DNA of 64,000 nucleotides from Shewanella sp. KX20019 (GCF_016757755.1 NZ_CP068437.1:1736001-1800000), one strand, 5' to 3'. Counted from the first letter of the stretch, positions 45,650 to 55,508 are shown. The notes: generated by a model from the sequence alone, not told the origin. A program made the numbers and translations.

Positions 45650-46210
45650 TTACTTGCCCAGCATGGCTTTTTTCAAGCTGTTTTGGGCGGGTTCATCCCC
45701 TAGCCAAATATTGAGTAATGCTTGGCGGAACGGCTCACTGGTAATGGTCGCTTGGGCTGTGCCATTTTTAAACGCTGTGACGCCAGAGACTTTACTTGCC
45801 AGTAGAGTAAATTGATCGCCATCGACAATCTCTGCGCTAAATAGATCCATAAATTGATCTATCTGAGTTTGAATAGCAGTAGTATTGCCATCGGTTGCAT
45901 CATCGAACCCTTCGTTGATGGCATCTTTCATCTTATCGGCAGTGATCATACCTGAGGTAATGTTGAGTCTCACTGCAACGATATCGGCCGCTAGTACTGC
46001 TGCGGTATTATCAAGTGGTGTTGGGAGATATAAACTACCCACATAAAGATCGATAAAAAACTTACTGCGGACACCTGCGCCATTGAGTACGAGCGGTTGC
46101 TCGTTAAGTGTTAATGTTTCATCCAGTTCAACACCAGATATCTCTTTGGCTTGCAAAGAGAGTGGCAAAAGTAGCGCGGAAGCAATAACAATAGTAGAGA
46201 TAAACTTCAT
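45650..46210 (-). CDS. Secreted chalcone-isomerase-like protein
   Basis: 186-aa exported protein. A signal peptide (MKFISTIVIASALLLPLSLQ, then AKE) precedes a chalcone-isomerase-like domain with VLNGAGVRSKFFIDLYVGSLYLP (about 36-58), VRLNITSGMITADKMKDAINEGF and C-terminal EPFRQALLNIWLGDEP. Bacterial members bind small lipophilic ligands or have no known enzymatic role. I chose ATG 46210, with a GAGG ribosome binding site; the frame is open to 46381 but the extension overlaps the next gene. Convergent with tetR. Confidence 0.85.
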   Translation of the reverse strand: MKFISTIVIASALLLPLSLQAKEISGVELDETLTLNEQPLVLNGAGVRSKFFIDLYVGSLYLPTPLDNTAAVLAADIVAVRLNITSGMITADKMKDAINEGFDDATDGNTTAIQTQIDQFMDLFSAEIVDGDQFTLLASKVSGVTAFKNGTAQATITSEPFRQALLNIWLGDEPAQNSLKKAMLGK

Positions 46211-46238
46211 AAAAACCTCAAATAAAAAGTTGCCGGGC

Positions 46239-46718
46239 TTAACCACGTGCACCCAGTTGATACTCACCACTTTGAAGAAACATAATAGCTTGCTTTTGCT
46301 TCGGTGAAATAAGCAGTGGACCATCATCAAAAAACAGAAAGCATTTCCAGTTTCTAACAAATACATCCCAACGGGTTTCAATCACTTGATACTTTTCATA
46401 GCAAAAATAGACCTTGGCTGCATCCAGCCACTTTATATGCTCGGCGATAGGCTCTGGCAGCGCGGGCTCTTCGCTGTCCCAAGCACTTTGCCAAGGCTCG
46501 GGTAATGCCCAAGCGTCTTGTTTTGCTGCCCAATCACCCTTACCAAATTGCTCGGCACAGCTGCTTTTATTGCTTATCCATTTATTCCAAACTTCCATTG
46601 ATGCCTTTTGAGAAAGCGGCTTTATTAGCGCTTTATCTTCATCGGTAACAGGTAGATCTTTGTGATTAAAAATCCACTTACGTTTGTATTGTTCTAATGG
46701 AATATAGGTATCGGACAC
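46239..46718 (-). CDS. DUF2947 family protein
   Basis: 159-aa cytoplasmic protein. The start MSDTYIPLEQYKRKWIFNHK and the segments ALIKPLSQKASMEVWNKW and VFVRNWKCFLFFDDGPLLIS fit the DUF2947 family of marine gammaproteobacteria, tryptophan-rich and of unknown function. Start is GTG 46718 with GAGG four bases upstream. It lies 28 bases ahead of the chalcone-isomerase-like gene and may be co-transcribed with it. Confidence 0.75.
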   Translation of the reverse strand: MSDTYIPLEQYKRKWIFNHKDLPVTDEDKALIKPLSQKASMEVWNKWISNKSSCAEQFGKGDWAAKQDAWALPEPWQSAWDSEEPALPEPIAEHIKWLDAAKVYFCYEKYQVIETRWDVFVRNWKCFLFFDDGPLLISPKQKQAIMFLQSGEYQLGARG

Positions 46719-47338
46719 AGGGCCTCTCTGTTGAATTTAATTAGCTTAAAACGCAGTGCTCAGCATTATATACCCAAGCCTCTTGAAAGTGCAGGTTTCA
46801 GTAGGAATTAAATCGACTTTAGACAAGGTCAGTTATTGCTGCTGCATAACTGGCAAACACCGTTTTGGCGCTTGTTTAAATTGCAGTTATGGTCACTCCA
46901 TTAACAAAATATAAGCCAGTCGAAAGTGGCGGGCATGTATGGGTAAGTTTTAGTGCTGCTAATGTAATTGGTTTTTCTGACGAGTGTTGGCGGTTTCGCC
47001 ATTGATGTGACAACGGGGCAGAATATCTGTGGTTAGCGACCAGTTATCGAGGGGGAAGGGCTAATCTTCCGAGTTTATTACTCTGCATAGTATAAGTGTT
47101 TACTGATTATTTAGAGTAAGTTACTTCAAATAGGTATTCTCGCGGGGTGTGATCACGTTTTTGCTGGTTTTTGTGATCCAGCTCTACTTTTGTGTCGTCG
47201 CAAGTTACAATAATATTTCTTTGAATATGGTGTGCAAAATGAAGTGCTGTACTTTTAATCTTCATTCTAGGCTTTTCGAAACATATTTATTTATAACAAA
47301 ATCATATGATTAATGAAGAGTAAATTAAAAATACTGTT
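46719..47338. other. 620-bp intergenic stretch
   Basis: No gene or RNA I can support. It contains TATACCCAAGCCTCTTGAAA near 46770, resembling a short motif (ATACCCAAGC followed by CTTGAA) common between genes in Shewanella and Vibrio. No clear promoter for the downstream chemoreceptor was found. Confidence 0.4.
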
Positions 47339-49321
47339 ATGACACTAAAATACAAATTATTATACTCGTTTATTTTCTTGGGCATGGTGCCCGCTGCAAT
47401 CATTGCTTTTTTTGCTCTGTACATCGCCAGTCACAGCATTGAAAACCAAGCTTATAATCAGTTGACATCAGCGCGAGAAATTAAGAAAAAGCAGCTGGAA
47501 AATTATTTCCAACAGACACAGAAAGATCTCTCTTTAATAAACAACGTGTGGTCGAGCAATCTTAAGCTTGATTCCGAGCTGCGGCCTGAAGTATTGGCAA
47601 ATCTAAAGCATCGTTTTTTTGAGTCATTTATTAGTGAATATAATTATTATGATCTGTTTCTGATCGATGAACAGGGCGAAATATTCTATACGGTTGCTAA
47701 AGAGTCAGACTATAAAACTAATCTCAAGACCGGCCTTTACCAGAACTCTGGCCTAGGTAAGCTGTTCCAACAAGTCAGTCTTAGTCAAAAAGTTGAGATA
47801 GAAGACTTTGCGCCTTACGCGCCAAGCAATGATGAACCTGCGAGTTTTATCGCAGAACCTATCGAGGTTAATGGTAAGTTCGTAGGCGTTATTGCATTGC
47901 AGCTCTCCATCGAAAAAATAAATCAAATAATGCAACTGCGTGAAGGGATGGGGGAGACTGGAGAGACCTATCTAGTGGGTCAAGACTTTAAGATGCGCTC
48001 TGACTCATTCTTAGATCCTGTTGGCCATTCAGTTGTTGCCAGTTTTGCCGGTAACGTACGCAGTAATGGCGTGCAAACAGACGCGGCAACAGCGGGGCTT
48101 AGAGGTAATTCTGGTACCGATTTGATCATTGACTACAACGGTAACCCTGTGCTGTCTTCATATACTCCGGTTGAGTTTCTTGATTTGAGCTGGGTATTGC
48201 TGGCGGAAATTGATGAAGCTGAAGCATTCGCAGAGCTCAATAACCTACAAAGAATTATCATCATCATTACCTTGCTTACCTTAGCGGGGATCTTATTGCT
48301 GACCTTCTTTATCGCTAGATCAATATTGCAACCCATCGGTGGTGAGCCAGAAGAGATGGGCTTGTTAACTGAAAAAATAGCGAGTGGTGATTTGACTACG
48401 CGCTTCTCGTCTAACGTCAATCGTACTGGGGTGTACTCTTCGATGGTATCGATGAGCCAAAACTTGACTCGCATGATAACCACCTTAAGCCATGCGACCA
48501 CCGAACTGTCGAGCGCTGCCGAGCAAACTAGCAGTACTAGTGTGCAAGCCAGTGCCAGTTTACAAGAGCAACAAGCCAGTATCGAAAGTGTCTCTTCTGC
48601 TATGTTTGAAATGTCTGAAACAATTGAGAGTGTTTCTGAAAATGCGCGATCAGTGGCTGATTTATCGAGAAATGCGACAGCAAGCTCACAACTTGCGACA
48701 GATAGCGTGGCTAATACCATCGATGAGTTACATGAGCTGGTGGAAGAGGTCGGTGCTGCCACAGAGGTGATTGCCGAGATTGAATCCAAAAGCCAAGGGA
48801 TTGGTTCGATTCTAGAAGTGATTAGAGGAATTTCTGAGCAAACAAACTTGCTAGCGCTAAATGCAGCCATCGAAGCGGCGCGGGCCGGAGAGCAGGGCCG
48901 AGGTTTTGCTGTGGTCGCTGATGAAGTGCGTCAACTGGCACAAAAAACGCAGTTATCCACCACAGACATCGAAGAGATGATTGCACAACTACAGCTTGAT
49001 GCTCAAAACGCCGTAGCAGTAATGAAGCAAAGCAGTGAGCATACGCAAAAAACCATAAACGCAGCTGGTAGCAGTAAAGAGTCGATTCAGTTGGCAATGG
49101 AAGAGATGCACAGTATTGCTGCTAATGCTGAGCAGATTGCAACGGCGACAGTGCAACAGTCATTAGCGGCGCAAGAGATAAGCCAGAGCATGACTGCGAT
49201 TAATGATACCGCGTTACAAAATTCTGCGGGCTCGGAGCAGGTCGCCGCAGCAAGTGAACATATCGATAAATTGTCGCAACAACTGCACTCCCTAACAGCG
49301 AAGTTCAAGCTTAATAGTTAG
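47339..49321 (+). CDS. Methyl-accepting chemotaxis protein (dCache type)
   Basis: 660-aa chemoreceptor. TM1 is at about 9-30. The periplasmic region (about 31-285) is of the double-Cache type, with YDLFLIDEQGEIFYTV, IALQLSIEKINQIMQ and GETGETYLVGQDFKMRSD. TM2 is at about 300-325 (IIIITLLTLAGILLLTFFIA), followed by a HAMP-like segment and the signalling domain with EQTNLLALNAAIEAARAGEQ. It shares the hairpin tip with the other chemoreceptor but not the sensor. Ligand unknown. Confidence 0.94.
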   Translation: MTLKYKLLYSFIFLGMVPAAIIAFFALYIASHSIENQAYNQLTSAREIKKKQLENYFQQTQKDLSLINNVWSSNLKLDSELRPEVLANLKHRFFESFISEYNYYDLFLIDEQGEIFYTVAKESDYKTNLKTGLYQNSGLGKLFQQVSLSQKVEIEDFAPYAPSNDEPASFIAEPIEVNGKFVGVIALQLSIEKINQIMQLREGMGETGETYLVGQDFKMRSDSFLDPVGHSVVASFAGNVRSNGVQTDAATAGLRGNSGTDLIIDYNGNPVLSSYTPVEFLDLSWVLLAEIDEAEAFAELNNLQRIIIIITLLTLAGILLLTFFIARSILQPIGGEPEEMGLLTEKIASGDLTTRFSSNVNRTGVYSSMVSMSQNLTRMITTLSHATTELSSAAEQTSSTSVQASASLQEQQASIESVSSAMFEMSETIESVSENARSVADLSRNATASSQLATDSVANTIDELHELVEEVGAATEVIAEIESKSQGIGSILEVIRGISEQTNLLALNAAIEAARAGEQGRGFAVVADEVRQLAQKTQLSTTDIEEMIAQLQLDAQNAVAVMKQSSEHTQKTINAAGSSKESIQLAMEEMHSIAANAEQIATATVQQSLAAQEISQSMTAINDTALQNSAGSEQVAAASEHIDKLSQQLHSLTAKFKLNS

Positions 49322-49358
49322 TCAAAGCGCTAAAATCCGTAGCTTTATATTTCCAATG

Positions 49359-49384
49359 AGAGCCTGCATTAGCTGGCTCTTTTC
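49359..49384 (+). terminator. Terminator after the dCache chemoreceptor
   Basis: AGAGCC (49359-49364) pairs with GGCTCT (49375-49380), followed by TTTC. Short stem. Confidence 0.5.
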
Positions 49385-49607
49385 TACTATTTCTCATTGT
49401 CACTTACACTGCAGCATCTTCGCCATTTTGGAGTAAAACTTCTGCAATAGGCTAGCTCAAGTCGATATGTTTACCGGCTTAAATTGTTAATGTTCAGCCC
49501 TCTAAATGCACAATTAGCACACTTAAATCACTCATTTAATTACAATCTGTTGCATTTGAGTGGAGGGTGTACTATTTTGCCCACATGATAATAAAGAAGG
49601 ATTTTTT

Positions 49608-50693
49608 GTGTCGTTACTAAGGACAATCTCGCTATATTTTTTGCTGGTTTTTTTGCTTTGGGGCTGCGCGGTAGATAAAAGACCCGACCATTATGTTTCT
49701 GCTATTTCAGTCAGTAGCTCATTAGCAGCTCATGCAAGCTCTCTTCCGCAGCACAGTGATTTACAAAATGCGTTAAAGCATCGAAACCTGATTATCTCTG
49801 AGACGGGGGAGGTGCTGCCGATTAACCAAAGTGTTTGTCAGTCACAGCTCTTTTATCGGGTCACTCAAGCTGCTTTCCCTCAATATGTCGGTAAGCATCA
49901 AGATCTATTCTCGGGCTTTTACATCGATGTAGCTAGGGTCAATAACAACTGGGTTGTGGTTGATACTGACAATGACTTTGCTCAAATTCAGAGTCAAACC
50001 CCAAGCCAACTGATCTTAAATGAGTTGCTGCTAGCGTTAACACCAAAGCTCATGATCCGAGATGTGATTATCATCAGACCAGAGTCAGAGATAACCCGCT
50101 CAAACCTAAAGCAGTTGATTGATTTGATTGAAGTGCAACTGCCAAAACATCCACTGCAATTTGTGGTGCCAGAAAAGTATGTTGCGCAAGTTGAAAAGTC
50201 TGGCTTTAAAGCTGTGTCTGATGGTCCAGCCAAATCTGATCTATATCTCGCCCCGACTCCTCTGACGTCAGATGCGCGAAAACGAATATTAATGAGTGTC
50301 GATAGTTTTAATGTGGCAGAGCCTATCGCCATTGTTGTTGACACACAGCCATTAATGGCCTGTATGCAGGCAAATAAAAGTGTGGTGCTTGCGCCAACCC
50401 AAAAGATCATAGCGCCGCCAGCAAACGTTAACGCCGTATTACTTGCCAATGTCTTGCCGTCTAATGCTGATTTTAATCGTCTAGATGAACAACAACGGCT
50501 ACTGAGTTCAGGCCAATACTTAACGATTGATAACCAACAGCAAAGCTATCCGCTGAGTAATCAAGTTGACAGCAATCGCTGTCGCCACCTCAAGTCTGGT
50601 GATGCGCTCTATCAATACTGCTTAGATAGACAACAAGATGGTGAAACCGCTGTGACGACTCAAAAATACATCATGAAGAAAAAACAAAAATGA
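49608..50693 (+). CDS. Unknown lipoprotein, first gene of a four-gene operon
   Basis: 361-aa protein of no recognised family. An N-terminal signal peptide ends in LLWGC, a lipobox, so it is probably a lipoprotein. The body is mixed alpha/beta with segments such as LMIRDVIIIRPESEITRSNL and HPLQFVVPEKYVAQVEKSG, and ends in a basic tail (MKKKQK). GTG 49608 with AGGA upstream is the chosen start; ATG 49560 would put 16 odd residues before the signal peptide. The stop overlaps the next start by four bases (ATGA). Confidence 0.7.
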   Translation: MSLLRTISLYFLLVFLLWGCAVDKRPDHYVSAISVSSSLAAHASSLPQHSDLQNALKHRNLIISETGEVLPINQSVCQSQLFYRVTQAAFPQYVGKHQDLFSGFYIDVARVNNNWVVVDTDNDFAQIQSQTPSQLILNELLLALTPKLMIRDVIIIRPESEITRSNLKQLIDLIEVQLPKHPLQFVVPEKYVAQVEKSGFKAVSDGPAKSDLYLAPTPLTSDARKRILMSVDSFNVAEPIAIVVDTQPLMACMQANKSVVLAPTQKIIAPPANVNAVLLANVLPSNADFNRLDEQQRLLSSGQYLTIDNQQQSYPLSNQVDSNRCRHLKSGDALYQYCLDRQQDGETAVTTQKYIMKKKQK

Positions 50694-53284
50694 TTTTAAG
50701 CAAGTTTTCAGACCAAGCAAAAATTATATTATTGCTGCTGCTATTTGTGGTTTATGTCTGTTTAGAGTTATCGCTAAACATATTACTAATCGACATGTAT
50801 GCCCAACCGATCCAAGCGGTCTTTGGTGAACATCGAATTACCGCCGAAAGGCTAGAGTTATTCGGCAGAACCCTCTCCGGGTTTGGTTTAGCACTGGCTA
50901 TAGCAACGTTTATACCGGCGAAGCTTTTTAATGTGTTGATCCGTGATGACACAAAAAAAGTGCTGCTAGATAAACCGATTGAACCTAAAACGGCTCAGCT
51001 TATCAATGGGGTTTTTCGTCCTTTGTTACTGGTATTGGTGTGGGCGTTAATTATCCCTTGCCTGAGGATTGCTGTTGACGGTGTTGTCGACACCACCTCC
51101 AATGATAAGAAGCTCAGTGCGGTTAGAGCGATAGTTTATAAAGAGGCTTATTTAGCAGAAACCGTCGCGATTGAGGGTTTTCCTGAGTTTGACGATATCG
51201 TTAGCGACCCCGAGCGTAAAGATTTAATGGTGGCCCTCATTCCATCGCTGGCTTACTTCTCTGCAGGGTTTAATCAATTGATTGAATCCAATTTAGAAAA
51301 CATGGCTGACCAATTTCTACTGAATCGCCAAGAAGTGTCTTTTATCTCAGAGGCTGTTCCCCGTATTAGACAGTTTGACCGTAAATATAAGCAGGAGTTG
51401 GCGAGCTACCAAAAGGCCAGTAAAGCGTACCTAGTGGCATTAAAGAAAGAGAATAACTACAGCCTGATTGAGCAAGAAAGACTGTCGTTATTAAATCAAG
51501 CGAATGGCAGAATTACTGACCATTGGAAGCGTTATTCACAAGCGCTGTTAGATGCAGACAATTACCGTAAGGAAGTGGCAGAAGATCCAAATAATGCCAT
51601 AAGAAAAGGCTACAGCTCTGTCAAAGATGATTATTTTCGCTCAAGCTGTAAATCAGATTGCCGTCAGCAGCTTAAAGTCGACTTTGCAGCGTACTTAAGC
51701 ACGCTCAAATACGACACCGGAGAGTCGTTCGGTGTTTATCTGACTGCAGACGATATCACCGTTGCCAAAATGCTTAAGTCAAAGTATTACCTTATGTCGA
51801 TGTTCGAGCGTGGGCGGATAAAATACATCCACCGCCAATATGGTATTCCTGAAGATATGGAATATGAGCAATATAATCGTTCAGCTCAAGCGGTATCCGT
51901 CGCGGTAAATGTGTTTAAAAAGCAAGGGGTCACAGTTGCTAACGATTGGACCTTAAGCGATCAAAGAGGCTTACATAAAGCCATTGAAGCCAAGTATAAA
52001 GGCCGCGCCAAAGCACTTTGGAATGACTACCGCAAAAACGCGACGTTTTCAGTCGCTAAACCGCGCTTAGACAGGATTGCCTTTGCCCGTTTGCCCCAGG
52101 TTACTCAATACGCTAAACAAACCTTGGGTAACTACTATTTAGCTGAATTTACTCCGAGTATTTCTGAGCGAAAATATAAAAAACTATGGCTCGCTAAACA
52201 GGACAATATCTCCTTCATTAAAATGGTGACCTCTACGGCCGCGACAGCGGCTTTCTCTCCTGGTGGCAGTATGTTCATGCTGGGTAAAGATGCGGTTAAG
52301 TTAGCGGTTATTCCGCCGATGAGCATAGCCGCAAGTTTATTGGCTATCTTTTTGTTGTTTATCAAACTAGGTGTGTACTTGTGGTCACAGAGTAAAGGCT
52401 ACCTCACCCTAGCAATGCTCGCGGGTATATTGGCTTTTGGCGTGCCGGTAGGTAACTCTGTGGCAGATAAAAATGCTTATCATGCAATGATGGCTAACTT
52501 CGCCAAAGAGTTCAGTACGGTTGACCCATTTGATAAGTTTTTTACCATCGGCTTTGGTTATGTTCTGGATGTTGAAAACGGTATATTCCAAACTTATCGG
52601 GATCTAGCTGTGGTAAAGCTCGTGGGGAATGTCATCAAATACCGCCCGCCTTATCAACCGCAAGAGCAAGCTCAGCCTGTTGAGGCTATCGCCAAAAACG
52701 ACGAGCACTTTTTGCGAGCCTATGATGACTTTGCTTATACCTGGCTATCTTTTTTGCCTAAACATTATGGTTTTGGGGAGGTTATCAAACCCTTTGACAC
52801 CAATATAACGGTACTTAAGCAAGACTTGAATGTGGGCGCGTATATTGGAGTGCGACTCGAGAATGAAAAAGTGGCTGCGGTTAATATGCCTAACTTTTTG
52901 CAAAACTCCGATATTGGTTTGCTCGCAGATCAAAAGTTTTTCTATAAGCCAGATGTGGCTGGGCTCGTGTCTGAGTTTGCCTCTAATTTTGACGACCCGC
53001 AGTATTGGCTTAAATTAGGCCAAGGCGATATAGGCAAAGAGTCATTAATGCAAAAGCTTGAAATAAACATGGCGGCTTACCTTAACAATCAGCCTTCTAC
53101 GTTGTCGCTGTTAAATACATTGCACAAGAAGGGTCAAAATAATTTGATTCTACTTGAACTCAAACGCAACAAAAAATACCGCTGCTTTGTGCTCGGGGTC
53201 GTTGATGCCCAGATGATAAGTGACTCAATTAACGTCAACTTCTTCGATTATGAAGAGTTACCTAAATGTAAGGCTGTTCTATGA
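50690..53284 (+). CDS. Unknown 864-aa membrane protein
   Basis: Large inner-membrane protein with no recognised family. Hydrophobic segments lie at about 10-34, 62-82, 108-130, 541-566 and 571-589. Between the third and fourth lies a 400-residue polar region rich in Lys, Tyr and Arg, with predicted long helices (IRQFDRKYKQELASYQKASK) and a Cys pair (SSCKSDCRQQ). The last 275 residues are mixed. The gene overlaps both neighbours by four bases (ATGA), so the operon is tightly coupled. No transporter, kinase or nuclease motif is visible. Confidence 0.75.
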   Translation: MILSKFSDQAKIILLLLLFVVYVCLELSLNILLIDMYAQPIQAVFGEHRITAERLELFGRTLSGFGLALAIATFIPAKLFNVLIRDDTKKVLLDKPIEPKTAQLINGVFRPLLLVLVWALIIPCLRIAVDGVVDTTSNDKKLSAVRAIVYKEAYLAETVAIEGFPEFDDIVSDPERKDLMVALIPSLAYFSAGFNQLIESNLENMADQFLLNRQEVSFISEAVPRIRQFDRKYKQELASYQKASKAYLVALKKENNYSLIEQERLSLLNQANGRITDHWKRYSQALLDADNYRKEVAEDPNNAIRKGYSSVKDDYFRSSCKSDCRQQLKVDFAAYLSTLKYDTGESFGVYLTADDITVAKMLKSKYYLMSMFERGRIKYIHRQYGIPEDMEYEQYNRSAQAVSVAVNVFKKQGVTVANDWTLSDQRGLHKAIEAKYKGRAKALWNDYRKNATFSVAKPRLDRIAFARLPQVTQYAKQTLGNYYLAEFTPSISERKYKKLWLAKQDNISFIKMVTSTAATAAFSPGGSMFMLGKDAVKLAVIPPMSIAASLLAIFLLFIKLGVYLWSQSKGYLTLAMLAGILAFGVPVGNSVADKNAYHAMMANFAKEFSTVDPFDKFFTIGFGYVLDVENGIFQTYRDLAVVKLVGNVIKYRPPYQPQEQAQPVEAIAKNDEHFLRAYDDFAYTWLSFLPKHYGFGEVIKPFDTNITVLKQDLNVGAYIGVRLENEKVAAVNMPNFLQNSDIGLLADQKFFYKPDVAGLVSEFASNFDDPQYWLKLGQGDIGKESLMQKLEINMAAYLNNQPSTLSLLNTLHKKGQNNLILLELKRNKKYRCFVLGVVDAQMISDSINVNFFDYEELPKCKAVL

Positions 53285-53478
53285 CAAAAAATATGTTCAT
53301 CTCCAGCACTGAATGGATAGCAGAACAAATCGCAGAAAAACTGCTATTGCTACTCGCTGCAGGTGTTTTAGTGGCTTGCATTCAATATTTTAATTACCAA
53401 GAACACCAAGCAATAACTGAAGCAGCTAAACAAGCGGAAATTATAAAAATTAAACTTTCAATGATTACGGAACATTAA
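53281..53478 (+). CDS. Unknown 65-aa single-TM protein
   Basis: Small protein with one transmembrane helix (about 20-38, LLLLLAAGVLVACIQYFNY) between an N-terminal amphipathic stretch (TEWIAEQIAEK) and a short helical tail. It overlaps the upstream membrane-protein gene by four bases and is followed after two bases by the next gene. Tight packing makes it very likely real. No known family. Confidence 0.7.
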   Translation: MTKNMFISSTEWIAEQIAEKLLLLLAAGVLVACIQYFNYQEHQAITEAAKQAEIIKIKLSMITEH

Positions 53479-53480
53479 CC

Positions 53481-53783
53481 ATGACATCAGAAACTAACAA
53501 AAAAAGGTTCTCTTTCGAGTTTGATATATTTAGCTTGCTGACCTTGGTAGTCGTTCTATATTTGGCCTATAGCGCCCATACGACCAACATGAAAAATGCT
53601 GAGAAGTTGAATGGTCTACTGAGCAAATACGAACAAACATTAGATATGGCAATCGCTAATGACAAAGTGACGCTGGACCGTTACCAAAAGAATGTGAAAA
53701 AAGCGGTACAGTCACTGTCACCAAAAGAGCGTCAGTTGATGTTAGCCCTACTTGAAATAGAACGAAAGAAAGCTGCGCTATAA
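53481..53783 (+). CDS. Unknown 100-aa single-TM, helical protein
   Basis: N-terminal transmembrane segment (about 15-32, IFSLLTLVVVLYLAYSAH) followed by a charged, coiled-coil-prone helix to the end (KNAEKLNGLLSKYEQTLDMA and SLSPKERQLMLALLEIERKK). Last gene of the four-gene operon; the ATG is two bases after the preceding stop. GC-rich hairpin-forming sequence (GCAAGGC and GCCTTGC, about 53792-53816) lies just downstream. Confidence 0.7.
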   Translation: MTSETNKKRFSFEFDIFSLLTLVVVLYLAYSAHTTNMKNAEKLNGLLSKYEQTLDMAIANDKVTLDRYQKNVKKAVQSLSPKERQLMLALLEIERKKAAL

Positions 53784-54374
53784 GCATTAACGGCAAGGCG
53801 CTGACAAGTGCCTTGCTCTCTATCTCTGTATAGAGGCTGGGCTGCTACTCTTTGATGTGCGTTAGCTGGTAGTTAATGGAACTTACACTTCACTATTTGT
53901 TCAAGACTAAATTGGATGATTTGTGAGAACGACCAAACATAGAGCTTCACTGCTACAACTTCATATATTCGCTCTTTTCTTCCGCCATATTACTGAATGA
54001 GCAGGCTTTGCTGTACGCAGTAGGGCAAAGGTGTCACTATCGAGAGACTCTGCCGTGCCATTGCCTGTTAATGTTTCGTGTGCGGATAGTCTATATACAC
54101 CAAGAATGTGACCACGAGTAGCTATTGGGTACTAACCGCTAATCGATACAGAGAGCGCTGCACAATAGCCGGTACCCCTGCAAATAGTGTCCGCCACTTT
54201 TGATGTTCATTAAGAACTGGAGTCTGTCAGAGGTGTACTCGGTGTTTTAGGTGTAAGGCTCGAGTATGAAAGGTGCTAGGTGGTAGATGTTAGATTTATA
54301 AAAGAGAGAGCCGCAAGACAGGCAAGAGATATTTAATCGTTTATTTGTTAATAAAAAAAATCACAAGGAACAAT
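53784..54374. other. 590-bp gap without a supported gene
   Basis: After a weak hairpin next to the operon end nothing coding can be supported; all frames are short and broken. AGGTGCTAGG at 54271-54280 is also found in the 84-bp element region at 60047-60056, and may be a fragment of that interspersed element. Confidence 0.4.
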
Positions 54375-55196
54375 ATGATACAGCTAACTAATTCTGTTTG
54401 CGAAGCCCTTATTTGTGGTGTTTGGCGTTTAATTCCAGTTGAATCATTACATGGGAGTACTGGCATTTTACGCAGATGCCCAGAGTGCCATGCCTCTATC
54501 AAGCTAATGAAGCTCGGTAAAGAGGGTCAGCACCCGTACTTTGAGCATGAAAAAAGAAATCCTGACTGCAGCCTTATTTCAGCGAAAGGCAAGGCTGTTA
54601 AGTATGTTCATTCTTCGGTTAATGTATCCGAAAAAGATAGAGAAGACAGCGAAAAATTCGAAAGTTTGCTACCCCTTTGCATCAGTAATAGTGAAGTGAT
54701 CAACGACGGTGAAGTTGGAGAAGATGTCATTGCTGCGTTTGAATCCTCTTTATCTGATTTAGAAAAGAGACAAGAAATAGATGCGCGTGTTGGCCTAGGT
54801 AAATTTAGACAAGAAGTTGTTAATGTATGGGGCAGTGAAACCTGCGCATTAACGCTGACACCCGTGAAAGAGATGCTTGTTGCATCACATATTAAGGTTT
54901 GGCGTAATTGTGAAAGCACCGCTGAACGCTTAGAGGGTGCTAATGGCATTTTATTGTGTGCTCATATCGATAAGTTATTTGAAAAGCATCGAATCACCTT
55001 TAAAAAAGTGGGCCGAGAATTTAGATTGAAGCTGGCTGATGATCTAGATCGTATGCTGATGACGCAACTAGGACTCAATGAGGGGGATGCACTTGCGACT
55101 GGTAGAATGAATGCTGCAGATCTTGAAAAGTTTGAGGACAATCTAGCGCATCATCAAAAGATTTTTAATCAAATAAATGAAAAAGAGATAGTCTAA
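54375..55196 (+). CDS. HNH endonuclease with N-terminal zinc-binding motif
   Basis: 273-aa protein. Residues 35-65 contain a CxxC-H-C cluster (CPEC, then FEH and a Cys seven residues on) like small zinc modules next to nucleases. A polar linker (about 70-135) follows. The C-terminal HNH domain (about 140-225) reads FRQEVVNVWGSETCALT, LVASHIKVWRN, RLEGANGILLCAHIDKLFE, containing the expected His, Asn and His. Such proteins include restriction-like nucleases, so an anti-phage role is possible but unproven. ATG 54375 has AAGGA five bases upstream and is preferred to TTG 54345. It is a single gene. Confidence 0.8.
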   Translation: MIQLTNSVCEALICGVWRLIPVESLHGSTGILRRCPECHASIKLMKLGKEGQHPYFEHEKRNPDCSLISAKGKAVKYVHSSVNVSEKDREDSEKFESLLPLCISNSEVINDGEVGEDVIAAFESSLSDLEKRQEIDARVGLGKFRQEVVNVWGSETCALTLTPVKEMLVASHIKVWRNCESTAERLEGANGILLCAHIDKLFEKHRITFKKVGREFRLKLADDLDRMLMTQLGLNEGDALATGRMNAADLEKFEDNLAHHQKIFNQINEKEIV

Positions 55197-55208
55197 CCCC
55201 AACTTATA

Positions 55209-55250
55209 GAACAGCAGCTCAAGTAAGCTGTTGTTCTATACTTTATTTAA
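55209..55250 (+). terminator. Terminator after the HNH gene
   Basis: GAACAGCAGCT (55209-55219) pairs with AGCTGTTGTTC (55226-55236) with one mismatch, followed by a T-rich stretch. The rest of the gap to 55508 shows only the Fur-like box. Confidence 0.55.
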
Positions 55251-55472
55251 GTGTTAATTCTTCAATGTGTAATTTCACCGAGTTAATATTCTGCGCCTTA
55301 AAACTCACTAAATCCTCGCAATTTATTCTTTTTCATAGTATTCCGCAGCCGCAATATTGAAACATTTTATCTGATGATTTGAAAAACACTAAAAGTCTTT
55401 AAAAGTAAAAGTTTGCATCATTTTTAATGGACATTTTTTTCACAGTTAACCTGTTTTAATACCCACTCGAAT

Positions 55473-55491
55473 GATAATGAGAATGGTAATG
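55473..55491 (+). promoter_or_regulatory. Fur-box-like sequence
   Basis: GATAATGAGAATGGTAATG matches the 19-bp Fur consensus (GATAATGATAATCATTATC) at about 14 positions. It lies 17 bases before the ATG of the di-haem peroxidase-like gene, suggesting iron-dependent repression. Confidence 0.5.
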
Positions 55492-55508
55492 AAAACAAGA
55501 GGTGCACT

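Noticed and set aside
48133..48870. 245-aa minus-strand frame inside the second chemoreceptor
   Set aside because: It is serine- and isoleucine-rich antisense to the conserved MCP signalling domain and has no independent signals.
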